Shown here piece after piece: positions 42,636 through 51,036 of a stretch of DNA of 64,000 nucleotides (its first letter is position 1; the number at the start of each line of letters is the position of its first letter). Location of the stretch: the NCBI GenBank assembly GCA_030645615.1, contig JAUSNB010000012.1:1-64000 (forward strand). The letters are read 5' to 3'. This DNA is from Actinomycetota bacterium. Its GTDB lineage: Bacteria; Actinomycetota; Actinomycetes; S36-B12. A program made the translations under genes and the position numbers. The notes under the pieces are model-generated. The model searched no databases, was not told where the DNA came from, and was given only the letters and a program-made list of their open reading frames with translations.

Positions 42636-43300
42636 TCGGGACATCTCGAGGCGCAATGTCGAGGGTCACACCGAGTCCCCGGCAGCCCTCCGGCTCCGGC
42701 GTCCGGCTCGTCGTCTCCGTGCTTACCGGCCTGCTAGCGGGGGCAGTGGTGGCCCTAGCGGGTTCCTGGGCCATCGGCGGGTTGGTCGCCTGGATAGTCG
42801 CTGCCACAACATTCTTGCTCTGGACGTGGATCTCATTGTGGCCCTCGGATGCAGGCCGCACGGCCATGCTCGCTAGACGGGAGGACCCGTCACGACCCGC
42901 CAGCGACCTGCTGCTGATCTGCGTCGCCACCGCCAGCATCATCGCCGTGGCCATCATCATCATCCCCGCCGGACGCACAGGCTGGCTGCTGGTCGCACTC
43001 GGCATCTCGTGCATAGTCGTGTCCTGGATGGTCGTGCACACCGTGTTCATGCTCAAGTACGCGCGCCTCTACTACACCCAGCCCGAAGGTGGAATCGACT
43101 TCAAGCAGGATGTCGGGCCCAGCTACCGCGACTTCGCGTATCTCGCCTTCACCGTCGGCATGACCTTCCAAGTCTCCGACACGGACGTCGAGGAGACCGA
43201 GATCCGCACCACCGTCTTGAGACAGGCCCTCATCTCCTTCCTCTTCGGCGCCATCATCATTGCCGTGACAATCAACGTCATCGCCGGACTCAACCGGTAG
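42632..43300 (+). CDS. DUF1345 membrane protein
   Basis: This 222-residue protein has four to five membrane segments (about 25-65, 98-130 and 190-215). Between them lies a patterned part including HTVFMLKYARLYYTQPEGGI and FTVGMTFQVSDTDVEET, typical for DUF1345. The function is unknown. The ATG overlaps the stop of the deleted flavoprotein (ATGA). Confidence 0.85.
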   Translation: MIGTSRGAMSRVTPSPRQPSGSGVRLVVSVLTGLLAGAVVALAGSWAIGGLVAWIVAATTFLLWTWISLWPSDAGRTAMLARREDPSRPASDLLLICVATASIIAVAIIIIPAGRTGWLLVALGISCIVVSWMVVHTVFMLKYARLYYTQPEGGIDFKQDVGPSYRDFAYLAFTVGMTFQVSDTDVEETEIRTTVLRQALISFLFGAIIIAVTINVIAGLNR

Positions 43301-43608
43301 ATAGGAAGGAACGTCCGGCAGGAGATAAGGAGGGGCAGCGTCTTGTCCACGTCCAGCACGGCCGCGAGCCGATAGTCGCCCCTCGAGTCGGCTGATACGG
43401 CTGATACGGCTGATACGGCACCGAAGTGGTCGGTCGCTACCGGACGTCCAGACCCACGCGAGAGCGAGCCACCGCAAGGCGGGGCAGTCCTTCCACCGGC
43501 ATGACACGGTCAACCTACGGACTACGCGCCCATCGAATCATGGCGCCAACGGCCCGGTGTTCGACACCACCCGCAGGCGATCGGCCCCCTGCGCCAGCAA
43601 CGCCTCAC
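43301..43608. other. Intergenic DNA with a short tandem repeat
   Basis: No gene is recognised. Positions 43390-43418 hold three copies of GGCTGATAC. Positions 43511-43528 (CAACCTACGGACTACGCG) recur exactly at 62158-62175. Confidence 0.5.
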
Positions 43609-43740
43609 TTAGCACGCTCGCAGCGCGTCACGGGCGTCCAAACTCGTGGCGAGTTCGTCCGCGGTGTGTCGGGCGGCGATGTCGATCGCCCGGGTGCAGG
43701 CAGCAGCAATCTCATGGAACAGGAGCAACTCACGCCGCAT
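43609..43740 (-). pseudogene. HepT-like HEPN protein, N-terminal part only
   Basis: The 43-residue frame MRRELLLFHEIAAACTRAID and on to SLDARDALRAC resembles the first helices of HEPN-type HepT toxins, which are normally about 110-140 residues. The frame stops at once after DALRAC. A different frame continues for about 24 residues. Its start overlaps the end of the MntA-like gene, as in intact HepT-MntA pairs. The key RxxxxH motif is absent. Confidence 0.5.
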
Positions 43741-43888
43741 ACACCAGGTCCACCGGCCGTCCCAGCACTCGCTCCAGCTCATCCGACAGGCCGTTGATCG
43801 CCCACCCCAGGTGAACGCCGTCGCGCAGCACGTACAGCACGTCGACATCGCTGTTCACGGTCATGCGCCCAGTCGCACGCCGCCGCAC
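43730..43888 (-). pseudogene. MntA-like nucleotidyltransferase antitoxin, truncated
   Basis: This 52-residue frame starts at GTG 43888 after a strong AGGAGG site. RRRATGRMTVNSDVDVLYVL matches the nucleotidyltransferase signature GSxATGRxxxxSDxDL, although the leading GS is replaced. It ends LGRPVDLVYAA. Full MntA proteins are about 95-140 residues, so the N-terminal helix is missing. With the HepT-like fragment it forms the remains of a toxin-antitoxin module. Confidence 0.55.
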
Positions 43889-44304
43889 GACTCTGAGCCT
43901 CCTCTGTATCGAGGGTTAGACCCCCATCTGTGTGAGGAGTGCTTGGAGCGCGGACTTCTCGGACGCGGGGTCCGGGTTGGTCGAACGCAATTCGCGTAGG
44001 ACGGTGTCGAACTGTCGTCGACAGGGACAATCACCCTCAAGGGCCACAGCTACCGACTCAAGGACACGAAGCTGACCATTCCCTCTGAACGCGCAGAGAA
44101 CACAGCACACTAGGCAGCACGCAACCGTGGCCTACATTTCAGCCACCGAAACGGTCTGTCTTCCGATAAGAAATCGGCAAGAGATCCATTGCGCCCGCGA
44201 CGCGCGCTATTCCCAGAGCCGAGTGTCGGGTCTACCCTGAGGCTTTCGGCGTTCGCCCCGGGCCGCGCTCGGCGTGGGCGGCGCCCGACCCGAAGGGAGT
44301 ATCC
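43889..44304. other. Decayed accessory DNA
   Basis: A plus-strand stretch from about 44000 to the TAG at 44111 has coding-like third positions (STGTITLKGHSYRLKDTKL...) but no start, so it looks like the end of a lost gene, perhaps a transposase. A minus-strand frame at 43916-44110 overlaps it and is not convincing. Confidence 0.4.
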
Positions 44305-44553
44305 ATGCCGATGTTCATGGACGTTCATACGAGCATGGTCGGCGTCACCGACGATGCCCTGCGTGACGCGCACCAGGCCGATCTCGACATCCAAGGTGAC
44401 GAAGGAGTCGACTTCCAGCGAGCGTGGGCCGATCCGGTGTCGGGCCACGTGTTCTGCCTGTCCGAAGCGCCCAGCGCCGAGGCGGTCCGTCGCGTCCACG
44501 AGCGGGCCGGCCATCCGGCCGACGAGGTGCACGAAATCACCGTCACGGCTTGA
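44305..44553 (+). CDS. DUF4242 protein (SCO4226-like nickel-binding fold)
   Basis: This 82-residue protein (MPMFMDVHTSMVGVTDDALR...) has the ferredoxin-like fold pattern of DUF4242, with HVFCLSEAPSAEAVRRVHERAGHPADEVHEI. Streptomyces SCO4226 of this family binds nickel; His 8, His 46 and His 68 here are possible ligands. An AAGGGAG site precedes the ATG. No partner gene is evident. Confidence 0.85.
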   Translation: MPMFMDVHTSMVGVTDDALRDAHQADLDIQGDEGVDFQRAWADPVSGHVFCLSEAPSAEAVRRVHERAGHPADEVHEITVTA

Positions 44554-44933
44554 CCTGCACTCGGGAGCCAACGATCGAGCTCCCAAGGCACAGCGCCTTT
44601 GATCACGGGGCACCGGCGGATCGTCCGTCGACCTGCTCACGCCCTGTTCCTGCCTGCGGCCCGCGGCGCTTCGCCTTGGTGTGGATCTGATCTGACAGTG
44701 CGTAGTCGGGCGTGATGGCATCGGACAGTGCTCTCGCACGCTGGCGGGACGCCCAAGGCCGTCCGTCTGCGGGTGGAAGGCCACAAACGGCACCGTTGCG
44801 TTATGCGATCTTGGGGCGCGCAGGTTCGTGGTCGGTCGTCGGGAGCAGTCAGATTGCCAGTCGAGTTCGCCGAATGTGGTGGCCAGGCGTTGCGCTGGGT
44901 CGCTGTCGATCCCCATCTCCGCATCGTTAGGAA
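44554..44933. other. Region without a recognisable gene
   Basis: Overlapping frames on both strands have no family pattern. The stretch directly precedes the IS110-family relic and may be part of the same dead insertion. Confidence 0.4.
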
Positions 44934-45125
44934 TGACTAGCCGGCACCGGCTCAACAGGTCCGGCGACCGCCAGGACAACAACGCCCTCTGGATCATCGC
45001 CATAGTCCGCCTCTGCAGCGACCCCGCCACCCGCACCTATGCCCAATGCCCGAACCGAAGAGGGGCTTTCACGCCGCGAAATAGTCCGCTGCCTCAAGCG
45101 CTGCCTCGCCCGAGGCCTCTTCCCC
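44934..45125 (+). pseudogene. IS110-family transposase relic (C-terminal end)
   Basis: One frame gives RLNRSGDRQDNNALWIIAIV and on to DPATRTYAQ. After a shift near 45035-45045 the next frame gives ARTEEGLSRREIVRCLKRCLA. This matches the C-terminal end of IS110 transposases (LNRGGDRQAN-x-ALH ... TAEGKTK-x-E-I-x-R-CLKR). The catalytic N-terminal domain and the element ends are missing. Confidence 0.65.
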
Positions 45126-45382
45126 ATCCTCGTCGCCGGGATCGCTCACTCCCTGACGCCGCCGTGGCCTGGAGGCGGGCGGGCCTTAACCGCGGAAGCG
45201 ACATCGTGGCGCAAGACCGCGGCCGTACTGCCCCCACGCCGACGACGCGCTGTGGCTGCTGTACCGCCGTGGCCACCCGGCCCTCCAAGTCGAGGCGCCA
45301 TCCCCGTGTCGGCCCTCGCCGAGCGTTCGGCCTCGACCAGCAACTGCCCCGAGGAGCAGGGGTAAGTCACTACTCTTCGGAC
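45126..45382. other. Spacer between the IS110 relic and the HD-GYP gene
   Basis: No gene is recognised. The last bases contain the promoter region of the gene at 45383; no clear ribosome site or hairpin stands out. Confidence 0.35.
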
Positions 45383-46948
45383 ATGACGGCGGCGGGCGAA
45401 GGAGTTCGGCTCGCCGAGCTGGTGGCCGCGCTGTCCCTCGCCACCGACCTGGGCTTGGGGCAGCCACAGGAGCACGTCATCCGCCAGACCCTCATAGCCA
45501 TGCGGGTCGCCGAGCTCGAAGGGTTGTCCGACGAGGAGCGCGTCGCGATCTTCTACGTCTCGCTGCTCGCGTGGGTCGGGTGCGTCGCAGACGCCCACGA
45601 GATGGGCAAGTGGTTCGGCGATGACATGCAGGTGCGCGCCGACAGCTACCTGGTCGACATGACGGGCGTACCGATGATGCGCTTCATGCTCGGGCACGTC
45701 GGGGGCGGCGGCTCCCCGGTCCAGCGTTTGACGATGATCGGGCGATTCCTGGCCGGCGGCTCGAACGAGGTGCGCGCGTCCATGGCCTCGCACTGCGAGG
45801 CCTCCGGTGACCTGTCGTTGCGGCTCGGGCTCGGCGCGGACGTACGCGACCCGCTGCAGCAGGCGTTCGAGCGGTGGGACGGCAAGGGCTCGCCGGCCCG
45901 CCTCCATGGCGACGAGATCGCCCGCATCATGCGCATCGTCCACATCGCCAACGATGTCGAGATGCTGCATCGCCTGGGCGGTGCCGACGCAGCATGCGAG
46001 ATGCTGCGCTCGCGGCGCGGGACCGAGTTCGACCCAGCGCTGGTCGACGCCTTCTGCGGCAATGCTGACGACGTGCTGGCCTCCCTCGGCGAGGCCGACG
46101 GCTGGGACGCCCTCATCAGCGGGCACGAGGGCCTTGACCGGAAGCTGACCGAGCCGGAACTGGACGTGGCGTTGGAGGCCTTCGCGGACTATGCGGATGT
46201 GAAGTCGCCGTACATGCTTGGGCACTCCCGCGGCGTGGCAGCGCTCGCGGCCGCTGCCGCAGGCACCGTCGGGCTGCCGGGCGACGACGTCACGCTGGTA
46301 CGACGTGCCGGACTGGTGCACGATGTCGGCACAATCGGAGTATCGGCCAGCATCCTGGACAAGCCCGGGCCACTGACCGTGGCAGAACGCGAGCGGATCC
46401 GCACCCACCCGTACCTGACCTCCCGCACCTTCTCCAGGCCTGCGGCGCTCGGCGCAATCGGGCAGCTCGCCGCACTGCACCACGAGCGCATGGACGGCTC
46501 CGGCTACCCGTCCGGGTTGACCGCCGAAGCATTGCCGATGACAGCCCGGGTGATCGCGGCCGCCGACGTCTACCACGCACTGCTCGAACCCCGGCCCTAC
46601 CGCCCTCCCCTGTCACGCGAGCAGGCACGGGACCTGGTAAGTGCCGAGGTGACGGCGGGTCGCCTGGACGGCGATGCGGTTCGCGCAGTGCTGGACGCCG
46701 CCGGGCACCGGGTGCGACGGCGAACAGACCACCCTGCAGGGCTCACCGCCCGTGAGGTCGAGATCCTCGTCCTGCTCGCCCGCGGCCGGACCAAGCAGCA
46801 GATCGCCCAGCAACTGAGCATCTCTGCCAAGACCGTCAACACCCACGCGGAGCACATCTACGGCAAGATCGGCGTGACGTCCCGGGGCGCCGCAGCGCTG
46901 TTCGCCATGCGACACGGTCTGGTGAGCGTCGCCGAGCTCGACAACTGA
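45383..46948 (+). CDS. HD-GYP domain protein with C-terminal LuxR DNA-binding domain
   Basis: This 521-residue protein has an HD-GYP-type phosphohydrolase domain (about 260-420) with metal motif GLVHDVGTIGV and HHERMDGSGYP. A LuxR helix-turn-helix follows (about 455-521): GLTAREVEILVLLARGRTKQQIA, then ISAKTVNTHAEHIYGKI. The first 250 residues are helical with a partial degenerate HD-like segment (FERWDGKGSPARLHGDEIARI). It could link nucleotide turnover to transcription. The frame is open further upstream, but family resemblance starts near ATG 45383. Confidence 0.87.
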   Translation: MTAAGEGVRLAELVAALSLATDLGLGQPQEHVIRQTLIAMRVAELEGLSDEERVAIFYVSLLAWVGCVADAHEMGKWFGDDMQVRADSYLVDMTGVPMMRFMLGHVGGGGSPVQRLTMIGRFLAGGSNEVRASMASHCEASGDLSLRLGLGADVRDPLQQAFERWDGKGSPARLHGDEIARIMRIVHIANDVEMLHRLGGADAACEMLRSRRGTEFDPALVDAFCGNADDVLASLGEADGWDALISGHEGLDRKLTEPELDVALEAFADYADVKSPYMLGHSRGVAALAAAAAGTVGLPGDDVTLVRRAGLVHDVGTIGVSASILDKPGPLTVAERERIRTHPYLTSRTFSRPAALGAIGQLAALHHERMDGSGYPSGLTAEALPMTARVIAAADVYHALLEPRPYRPPLSREQARDLVSAEVTAGRLDGDAVRAVLDAAGHRVRRRTDHPAGLTAREVEILVLLARGRTKQQIAQQLSISAKTVNTHAEHIYGKIGVTSRGAAALFAMRHGLVSVAELDN

Positions 46949-47022
46949 GCTCGCCGACTGAGCTCGAAAGATCGGGCGAACGCCCGACGCGGCCACCGTC
47001 GAGTTCCGCGTACAAAGACGGC

Positions 47023-47442
47023 ATGACTGCCAGCGCACCGCCGGACCACCCCGCGACACCGCCCTGGTCCGTCGGTGGCCTCCTCCTCGAGGCTCTCGCC
47101 GTCCGCGACTTCAAGCGGATGGCGGACTGCTTCACCCCCGCGGCCACCATGCGGGCGCTGATCCCGCCCGGCCTGAGCGAGTGCGAGGGCGCCCCCCAGA
47201 TCGTCGACAGCATCCGCGGTTGGTTCGGGGGCGCCGAGGAGTTCGAGGTCCTCGACGGCACCGTGGGTGAGGTCGGCGGCCGGGTGCATGTGTCCTGGCG
47301 CCTGCGGATGCGCCCGACACCGTGGGGCGACGACAGCTGGCACGTCATCGAGCAGCAGGCCTACCTACGCGCCGGCCAACGGATCGACTCCATCGACCTG
47401 CTCTGCTCAGGTTTCCAGCCCGACCCCCGCAACCCCTCCTGA
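47023..47442 (+). CDS. SnoaL/NTF2-like protein
   Basis: This 139-residue alpha-plus-beta cone protein (FKRMADCFTPAATMRALIPPG, then VEEQ-type end WHVIEQQAYLRAG) is of the NTF2-like fold. Such proteins bind small ligands or act as minor enzymes; nothing specific can be read. It is first of four closely spaced genes to 49325 and lies 13 bp before the DsrE-like gene. Confidence 0.75.
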   Translation: MTASAPPDHPATPPWSVGGLLLEALAVRDFKRMADCFTPAATMRALIPPGLSECEGAPQIVDSIRGWFGGAEEFEVLDGTVGEVGGRVHVSWRLRMRPTPWGDDSWHVIEQQAYLRAGQRIDSIDLLCSGFQPDPRNPS

Positions 47443-47455
47443 AAGGACACCCCTC

Positions 47456-47818
47456 ATGGGCAACAAGGCCGCTATCAGCCTCACCACCGGGCTCGAAGAC
47501 TCCGAGAAGGTCACGATTGCGCTGCTCGTCGCTGTCGGGGCCGCCGAGAGCGGACGGCCCACCGTCATGTTCCTCACCAAGGAGGCCGTCCGCCTGGCGT
47601 TGGCAGGCACGACGGTCGGCGTGGCCTGTGAGGGCTGCCCGAGCCTGCCCGACCTGATGAGGCGGTACGAGGCGGCAGGCGGCGAATTGCTCGTCTGCCC
47701 TGTCTGCTTCAACGCCAAGCACCTCGACCCCGACGGCATGATCTCCAACGCCACGCTCGGAGGCTCCGTCCAGCTCTGGGAATGGATCGGCGACGGCGCC
47801 ACCACCTTCAGTTTCTGA
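47456..47818 (+). CDS. DsrE-like sulfur-transfer family protein
   Basis: This 120-residue protein has the DsrE/F fold pattern (ISLTTGLEDSEKVTIALLVAVGAAESG). Two Cys-containing elements, VACEGCPSL and LLVCPVCFNAKHLD, could carry sulfur or bind metal. It has an AAAGGAC ribosome site. Position next to an ArsM-like methyltransferase suggests thiol or metalloid chemistry. Confidence 0.8.
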   Translation: MGNKAAISLTTGLEDSEKVTIALLVAVGAAESGRPTVMFLTKEAVRLALAGTTVGVACEGCPSLPDLMRRYEAAGGELLVCPVCFNAKHLDPDGMISNATLGGSVQLWEWIGDGATTFSF

Positions 47819-47833
47819 CGGGAGAACAGCACC

Positions 47834-48553
47834 GTGCTCGACGTGGCCAGCCCGTTGCCCGACCTGCCCGAGCGGCAGGGCGGGCCGCCGTGGCCCGGCT
47901 ACGAGTACGTCAAGGGCTGGGGCGTCTTCACCCTTCCCTTCGCGTCCGGGCACGTCCTGGCGCTGCGCGTGTTCCCCGAGGACGGCTTCTCGTCGTACCG
48001 GACACTGTGGCACCGCGACCCGCAACGTCGATGGTCCATCCACGTCGACGGCCAGCACCTAGAGACGGCCGGCCCCCGCTACTTGGGCCCGGCATGCGCG
48101 CACGTCGGCCACGCCCGGATCCGGCTTGAGTGGACCGCATCCGCCTCGCTTCGCGTGACCGTGGACGAGCCGGAGCTGGACTGGACCCTGACCGCCCGCC
48201 AGACCCCGATCCGGCGCGTCATAAACGCGATCAGCCCCCGGATGCCGCTGAGCACGTGGCGGTCCCCGCGGCTCGTCCGGGCCCGCGAGGTCATGGCACA
48301 GCGCGCGCTCGGCCTAGGCCAGATCCGGATGTCCAGGACGATGCCCAGCGGCCACGAGGGAATCCTGATGCCGGAGCGGATGTACTTCATCGACGAAGCC
48401 ACCGCCGTCCTCGACGGAATCGATCTCGGCGGCGCGACACGCGCGAACCCGAACCCGGACATGGGCGCGATTCCGCTCCCCGCCCTCGGCGTGCTTGCCA
48501 TCGGGCAAGGCGTGTGGCAGATCCCCAACAACAAAGGAGCCCAGCATGGCTGA
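47834..48553 (+). CDS. Conserved-looking hypothetical protein in the DsrE operon
   Basis: This 239-residue protein with a GTG start after a GGGAGAAC site has no signal peptide or membrane segment. It is beta-rich (GYEYVKGWGVFTLPFASGHV, then LWHRDPQRRWSIHVDG), with Arg-rich helices later. I do not recognise the family. The last codons overlap the methyltransferase start by 8 bp, so it is coupled to it. Confidence 0.75.
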   Translation: MLDVASPLPDLPERQGGPPWPGYEYVKGWGVFTLPFASGHVLALRVFPEDGFSSYRTLWHRDPQRRWSIHVDGQHLETAGPRYLGPACAHVGHARIRLEWTASASLRVTVDEPELDWTLTARQTPIRRVINAISPRMPLSTWRSPRLVRAREVMAQRALGLGQIRMSRTMPSGHEGILMPERMYFIDEATAVLDGIDLGGATRANPNPDMGAIPLPALGVLAIGQGVWQIPNNKGAQHG

Positions 48554-49325
48554 GACCACGCAACTCGACACCGCCGACCTCGAGCGTCGGGTCAAGGACG
48601 TCTACCGTCACGTGGCCGAGCACCCCGACGAGCAGTACCACTTCGAGATGGGCCGCCCCCTGGCCGAACGGCTCGGCTACCCCACCGCGCTCCTCGACGC
48701 GATTCCCGCTGACTCGCTGGCGTCGTTCGCCGGAGTCGGGTACTACCTCGACCTCCTCGGCGACATCACCGGGCAGCGGGTTCTCGACCTCGGCAGCGGC
48801 TCAGGAACCGATTCCTTCGCCGCCGCGCACCTGGTCGGGCCCAGCGGCTCCGTCACCGGGGTCGACATGACCCCGGAACAACTCGCGAAGGCCGAGCAGC
48901 TGCGAGCCGGCGCGGATGTCGCCACGGTCCGCTTCGTCGAGGGATACATCGAGCACCCGCCGGTCCCCAACGGAGCCTTCGACGCGGTCGTGTCCAACGG
49001 GGTGATCAACCTGTCGGCCAACAAGCCCGCCGTCTTCGAGGAGGTAGCACGGGCCCTGGTCCCCGGAGGCAGGCTCGCCCTGTCCGACATCGTCACCGAA
49101 CGCCCCCTGACACAGGCCATCGTGTGCAGTGCCGAACTGTGGGCCGCCTGCATCGGCGGTGCGGCCCAGGTGGACGACTACATCGCCGCGATCGAAGCCG
49201 CCGGACTGCGAGTGCAGCAGGTCCGCGACAATCCGGCCTACGCGTTCCTGTCCGACTCCGCGCAGGGCGCCACCTGGACATACGGCGTCAAGAGCATCTC
49301 ACTGCTCGCCGTCAAGCCGACCTGA
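48546..49325 (+). CDS. ArsM-like SAM-dependent methyltransferase
   Basis: This 259-residue class I methyltransferase has motif I RVLDLGSGSGTDSFAAAHLVG, post-I VTGVDMTPEQL, and the ArsM-type block VSNGVINLSANKPAVFEEVA followed by PGGRLALSDIV and ELWAACIGGAAQVDDY. ArsM enzymes methylate As(III) bound to Cys residues. Here one Cys (AACIGG) matches the family, while the N-terminal Cys pair is not seen, so the substrate could be another metalloid or thiol. Confidence 0.8.
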   Translation: MAETTQLDTADLERRVKDVYRHVAEHPDEQYHFEMGRPLAERLGYPTALLDAIPADSLASFAGVGYYLDLLGDITGQRVLDLGSGSGTDSFAAAHLVGPSGSVTGVDMTPEQLAKAEQLRAGADVATVRFVEGYIEHPPVPNGAFDAVVSNGVINLSANKPAVFEEVARALVPGGRLALSDIVTERPLTQAIVCSAELWAACIGGAAQVDDYIAAIEAAGLRVQQVRDNPAYAFLSDSAQGATWTYGVKSISLLAVKPT

Positions 49326-49944
49326 CAGAGGTCGGGTCTGCCCCCGCTTTGGTCCAGGAGTCAACCAAAGTCTGGGCAGACCCAGGCGGCAACATGCCCG
49401 GCTGCGGGCCGCGCGACATACGGGACTGAACACAGTGATCGACAACGCCGGCATCCATGGTGAGCAGGGATCGTCAACCCACGGATTGCGCGTCCGCAGT
49501 TTCAAGGCGTTCGTGCCCTCCATGGGCGCATCAGCGGCACCCGGGAAAGGGCGAGTGGCGATATCCGCACCGCCAGCGATCGCCGACGACGCATCACCGT
49601 TGTCCGTGGCCATGAATAAGAACCCACTGTTGGCCGCGTAGATGTACCCACTGGTGGCCATCTGACGGTCCCCGCCCTGCACGGCTGATCGAGTCGTTGC
49701 CGTGTTCGAGGGCCGGGACTGTCAGGATTTCGGTGTAGCTGTTGCATTGACGGATCGGCGCTGGGTCGTGACGTCACGGGAACAGGGTGGGATTCTCTGC
49801 GACAGCTGGGAGCTTGCCCTGCTTCCGTCTCGGATTGCCCGGTGGACCGGTCCGTAGATCGAAGCGGCAAGGGCCTTCCGAACGCGACGTCGATCAGTCG
49901 CCGACGCTGCGTGCTGATCGACGTGCGTCATCGGCACCGATACG
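49326..49944. other. Intergenic region without a convincing gene
   Basis: Minus-strand frames are present but lack family features. CAACCCACGGATTGCGCG at 49475-49492 is a diverged copy of the element repeated at 43511 and 62158. Confidence 0.4.
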
Positions 49945-49983
49945 GTCGGGGCGGGCTCATCTTGCAGGATGACCCGCCCCGAC
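49945..49983 (-). terminator. Strong hairpin after the RTX-type gene
   Basis: The arms GTCGGGGCGGGCTCATC (49945-49961) and GATGACCCGCCCCGAC (49968-49983) pair over 16 bp with one bulged C and a 6-base loop, 15 bp past the gene's stop. No T-run follows, as is common in high-GC actinomycetes. Confidence 0.65.
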
Positions 49984-49998
49984 TGTCACTCGTTGCAG

Positions 49999-50547
49999 TT
50001 AGTCGTCGCTGTCGTTCTCGTCGGCGTCGTCGTCGTTCTCATCATCGTTCTCGTCCTCGTCGTCATCGCCGTCGTCGTCGAAGTCGTCGAGGTCGTCGTC
50101 GTCATCGTCGTCGAAGTCGTCGCCGTGGCCACCGACCAGATCGTCGTCGTCGTCGCCGCCATCGAGGTCGTCGTCGCCGTCGTCGCCGTCGAGGTAGTCC
50201 TGGCCGAGGCCCCCCAGGAGCATGTCGTTTCCGGACCGGCCGTGGATCCGGTCGTTGCCGCCGTTGCCATAGATCGTGTCGTCTCCTGAGCTTCCGCAGA
50301 CCAGGTCACGACCGGCGCCGGCCCACACGGTGTGCTTGCCGCGTCCGGTGATCACGATGACGTCGGAGTCAGCCGTTCCCTTGATGCGCAACGCACCCGA
50401 GACGATCGTCGCGGTCTTGCCCATGCAGGTCGGCAACGGGGTCGCCTGCGCAGGCGAACTGAATGCGAACGCGGGCACGAACAACAGTGAGGGCACGCTC
50501 GCCAAGGCGAGTCGGGCAACTGCTGTGCGTCGACGTCTGGATTTCAT
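49999..50547 (-). CDS. Secreted RTX-type calcium-binding protein with acidic tail
   Basis: This 182-residue protein has a signal peptide (1-35, ending near AQATP). Three to four RTX-like nonapeptides follow (AGAGRDLVC, GNGGNDRIH, GRSGNDMLL, GGLGQDYLD), then a tail of about 65 residues that is almost only Asp, with Gly, Glu and Asn. The RTX part should fold on Ca2+; the poly-Asp tail would bind further cations or charge the surface. GGAGG before ATG 50547 fixes the start. A very strong hairpin follows its stop. Confidence 0.85.
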   Translation of the reverse strand: MKSRRRRTAVARLALASVPSLLFVPAFAFSSPAQATPLPTCMGKTATIVSGALRIKGTADSDVIVITGRGKHTVWAGAGRDLVCGSSGDDTIYGNGGNDRIHGRSGNDMLLGGLGQDYLDGDDGDDDLDGGDDDDDLVGGHGDDFDDDDDDDLDDFDDDGDDDEDENDDENDDDADENDSDD

Positions 50548-51036
50548 GACAACCTCCATGGTTAGCCGTGCCTGTGCTTAGTCAGGTCTGCCCTTTCAGT
50601 ATTGCCATGCAGTCCCCAAAACGGGGACATGCAGAGGTTAAGAACGGGCAAGGTCTTCACGTCTGATCGAAACCCGCCCTTGACATGATCGAACTACACG
50701 ATCGCAGTGCGGGCTGCTCGCGTTGGGCCTATCACGAACCCTGTTGGCGGTGCGCGGTAGCGGCCACAATCGGCGTATCGCACCCTACGGGCGCTGCCGA
50801 GCGGGAAGATCGCCTTGGTACGCGACGGCAGGCGAATGGCTCTCGCCGTCGCGATGCAGTCCGCTGACACCGTAGGTTGAAAGAGAAGGGGCCACCGCCC
50901 CGAGCATGAATGGGCCATGTAAGGGCCAGTCGGAACTGTCCGGGCCGGGGCTACGAACGAATTGCCCAACACGTTCCTGCCGTGATTCATCTGGTTCGCT
51001 TCACAGCCTCATCCAGTGCTGAATCGAGTCCTGGGC
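50548..51036. other. Intergenic region, no gene recognised
   Basis: Frames here have no ribosome site or known pattern. CCGTAGGTTG at 50870-50879 is an inverted copy of the core found at 62158 and 43511. Confidence 0.4.

Noticed and set aside
43916-44110. 64-residue minus-strand frame ending ALLTQMGV
   Set aside because: Its start half has poor third-position GC and overlaps coding-like plus-strand sequence; not enough support for a gene.
49299-49682. 127-residue minus-strand frame
   Set aside because: No ribosome site or family pattern, and it overlaps the end of the ArsM-like gene.
49999-50300. Plus-strand Val-rich frame and GTC repeats as a possible CRISPR or satellite
   Set aside because: The repetition is explained by Asp codons (GAC/GAT) of the RTX-type protein on the minus strand; there are no spacers.
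50694-50990. 98-residue minus-strand frame
   Set aside because: No recognisable domain or signal; probably chance.
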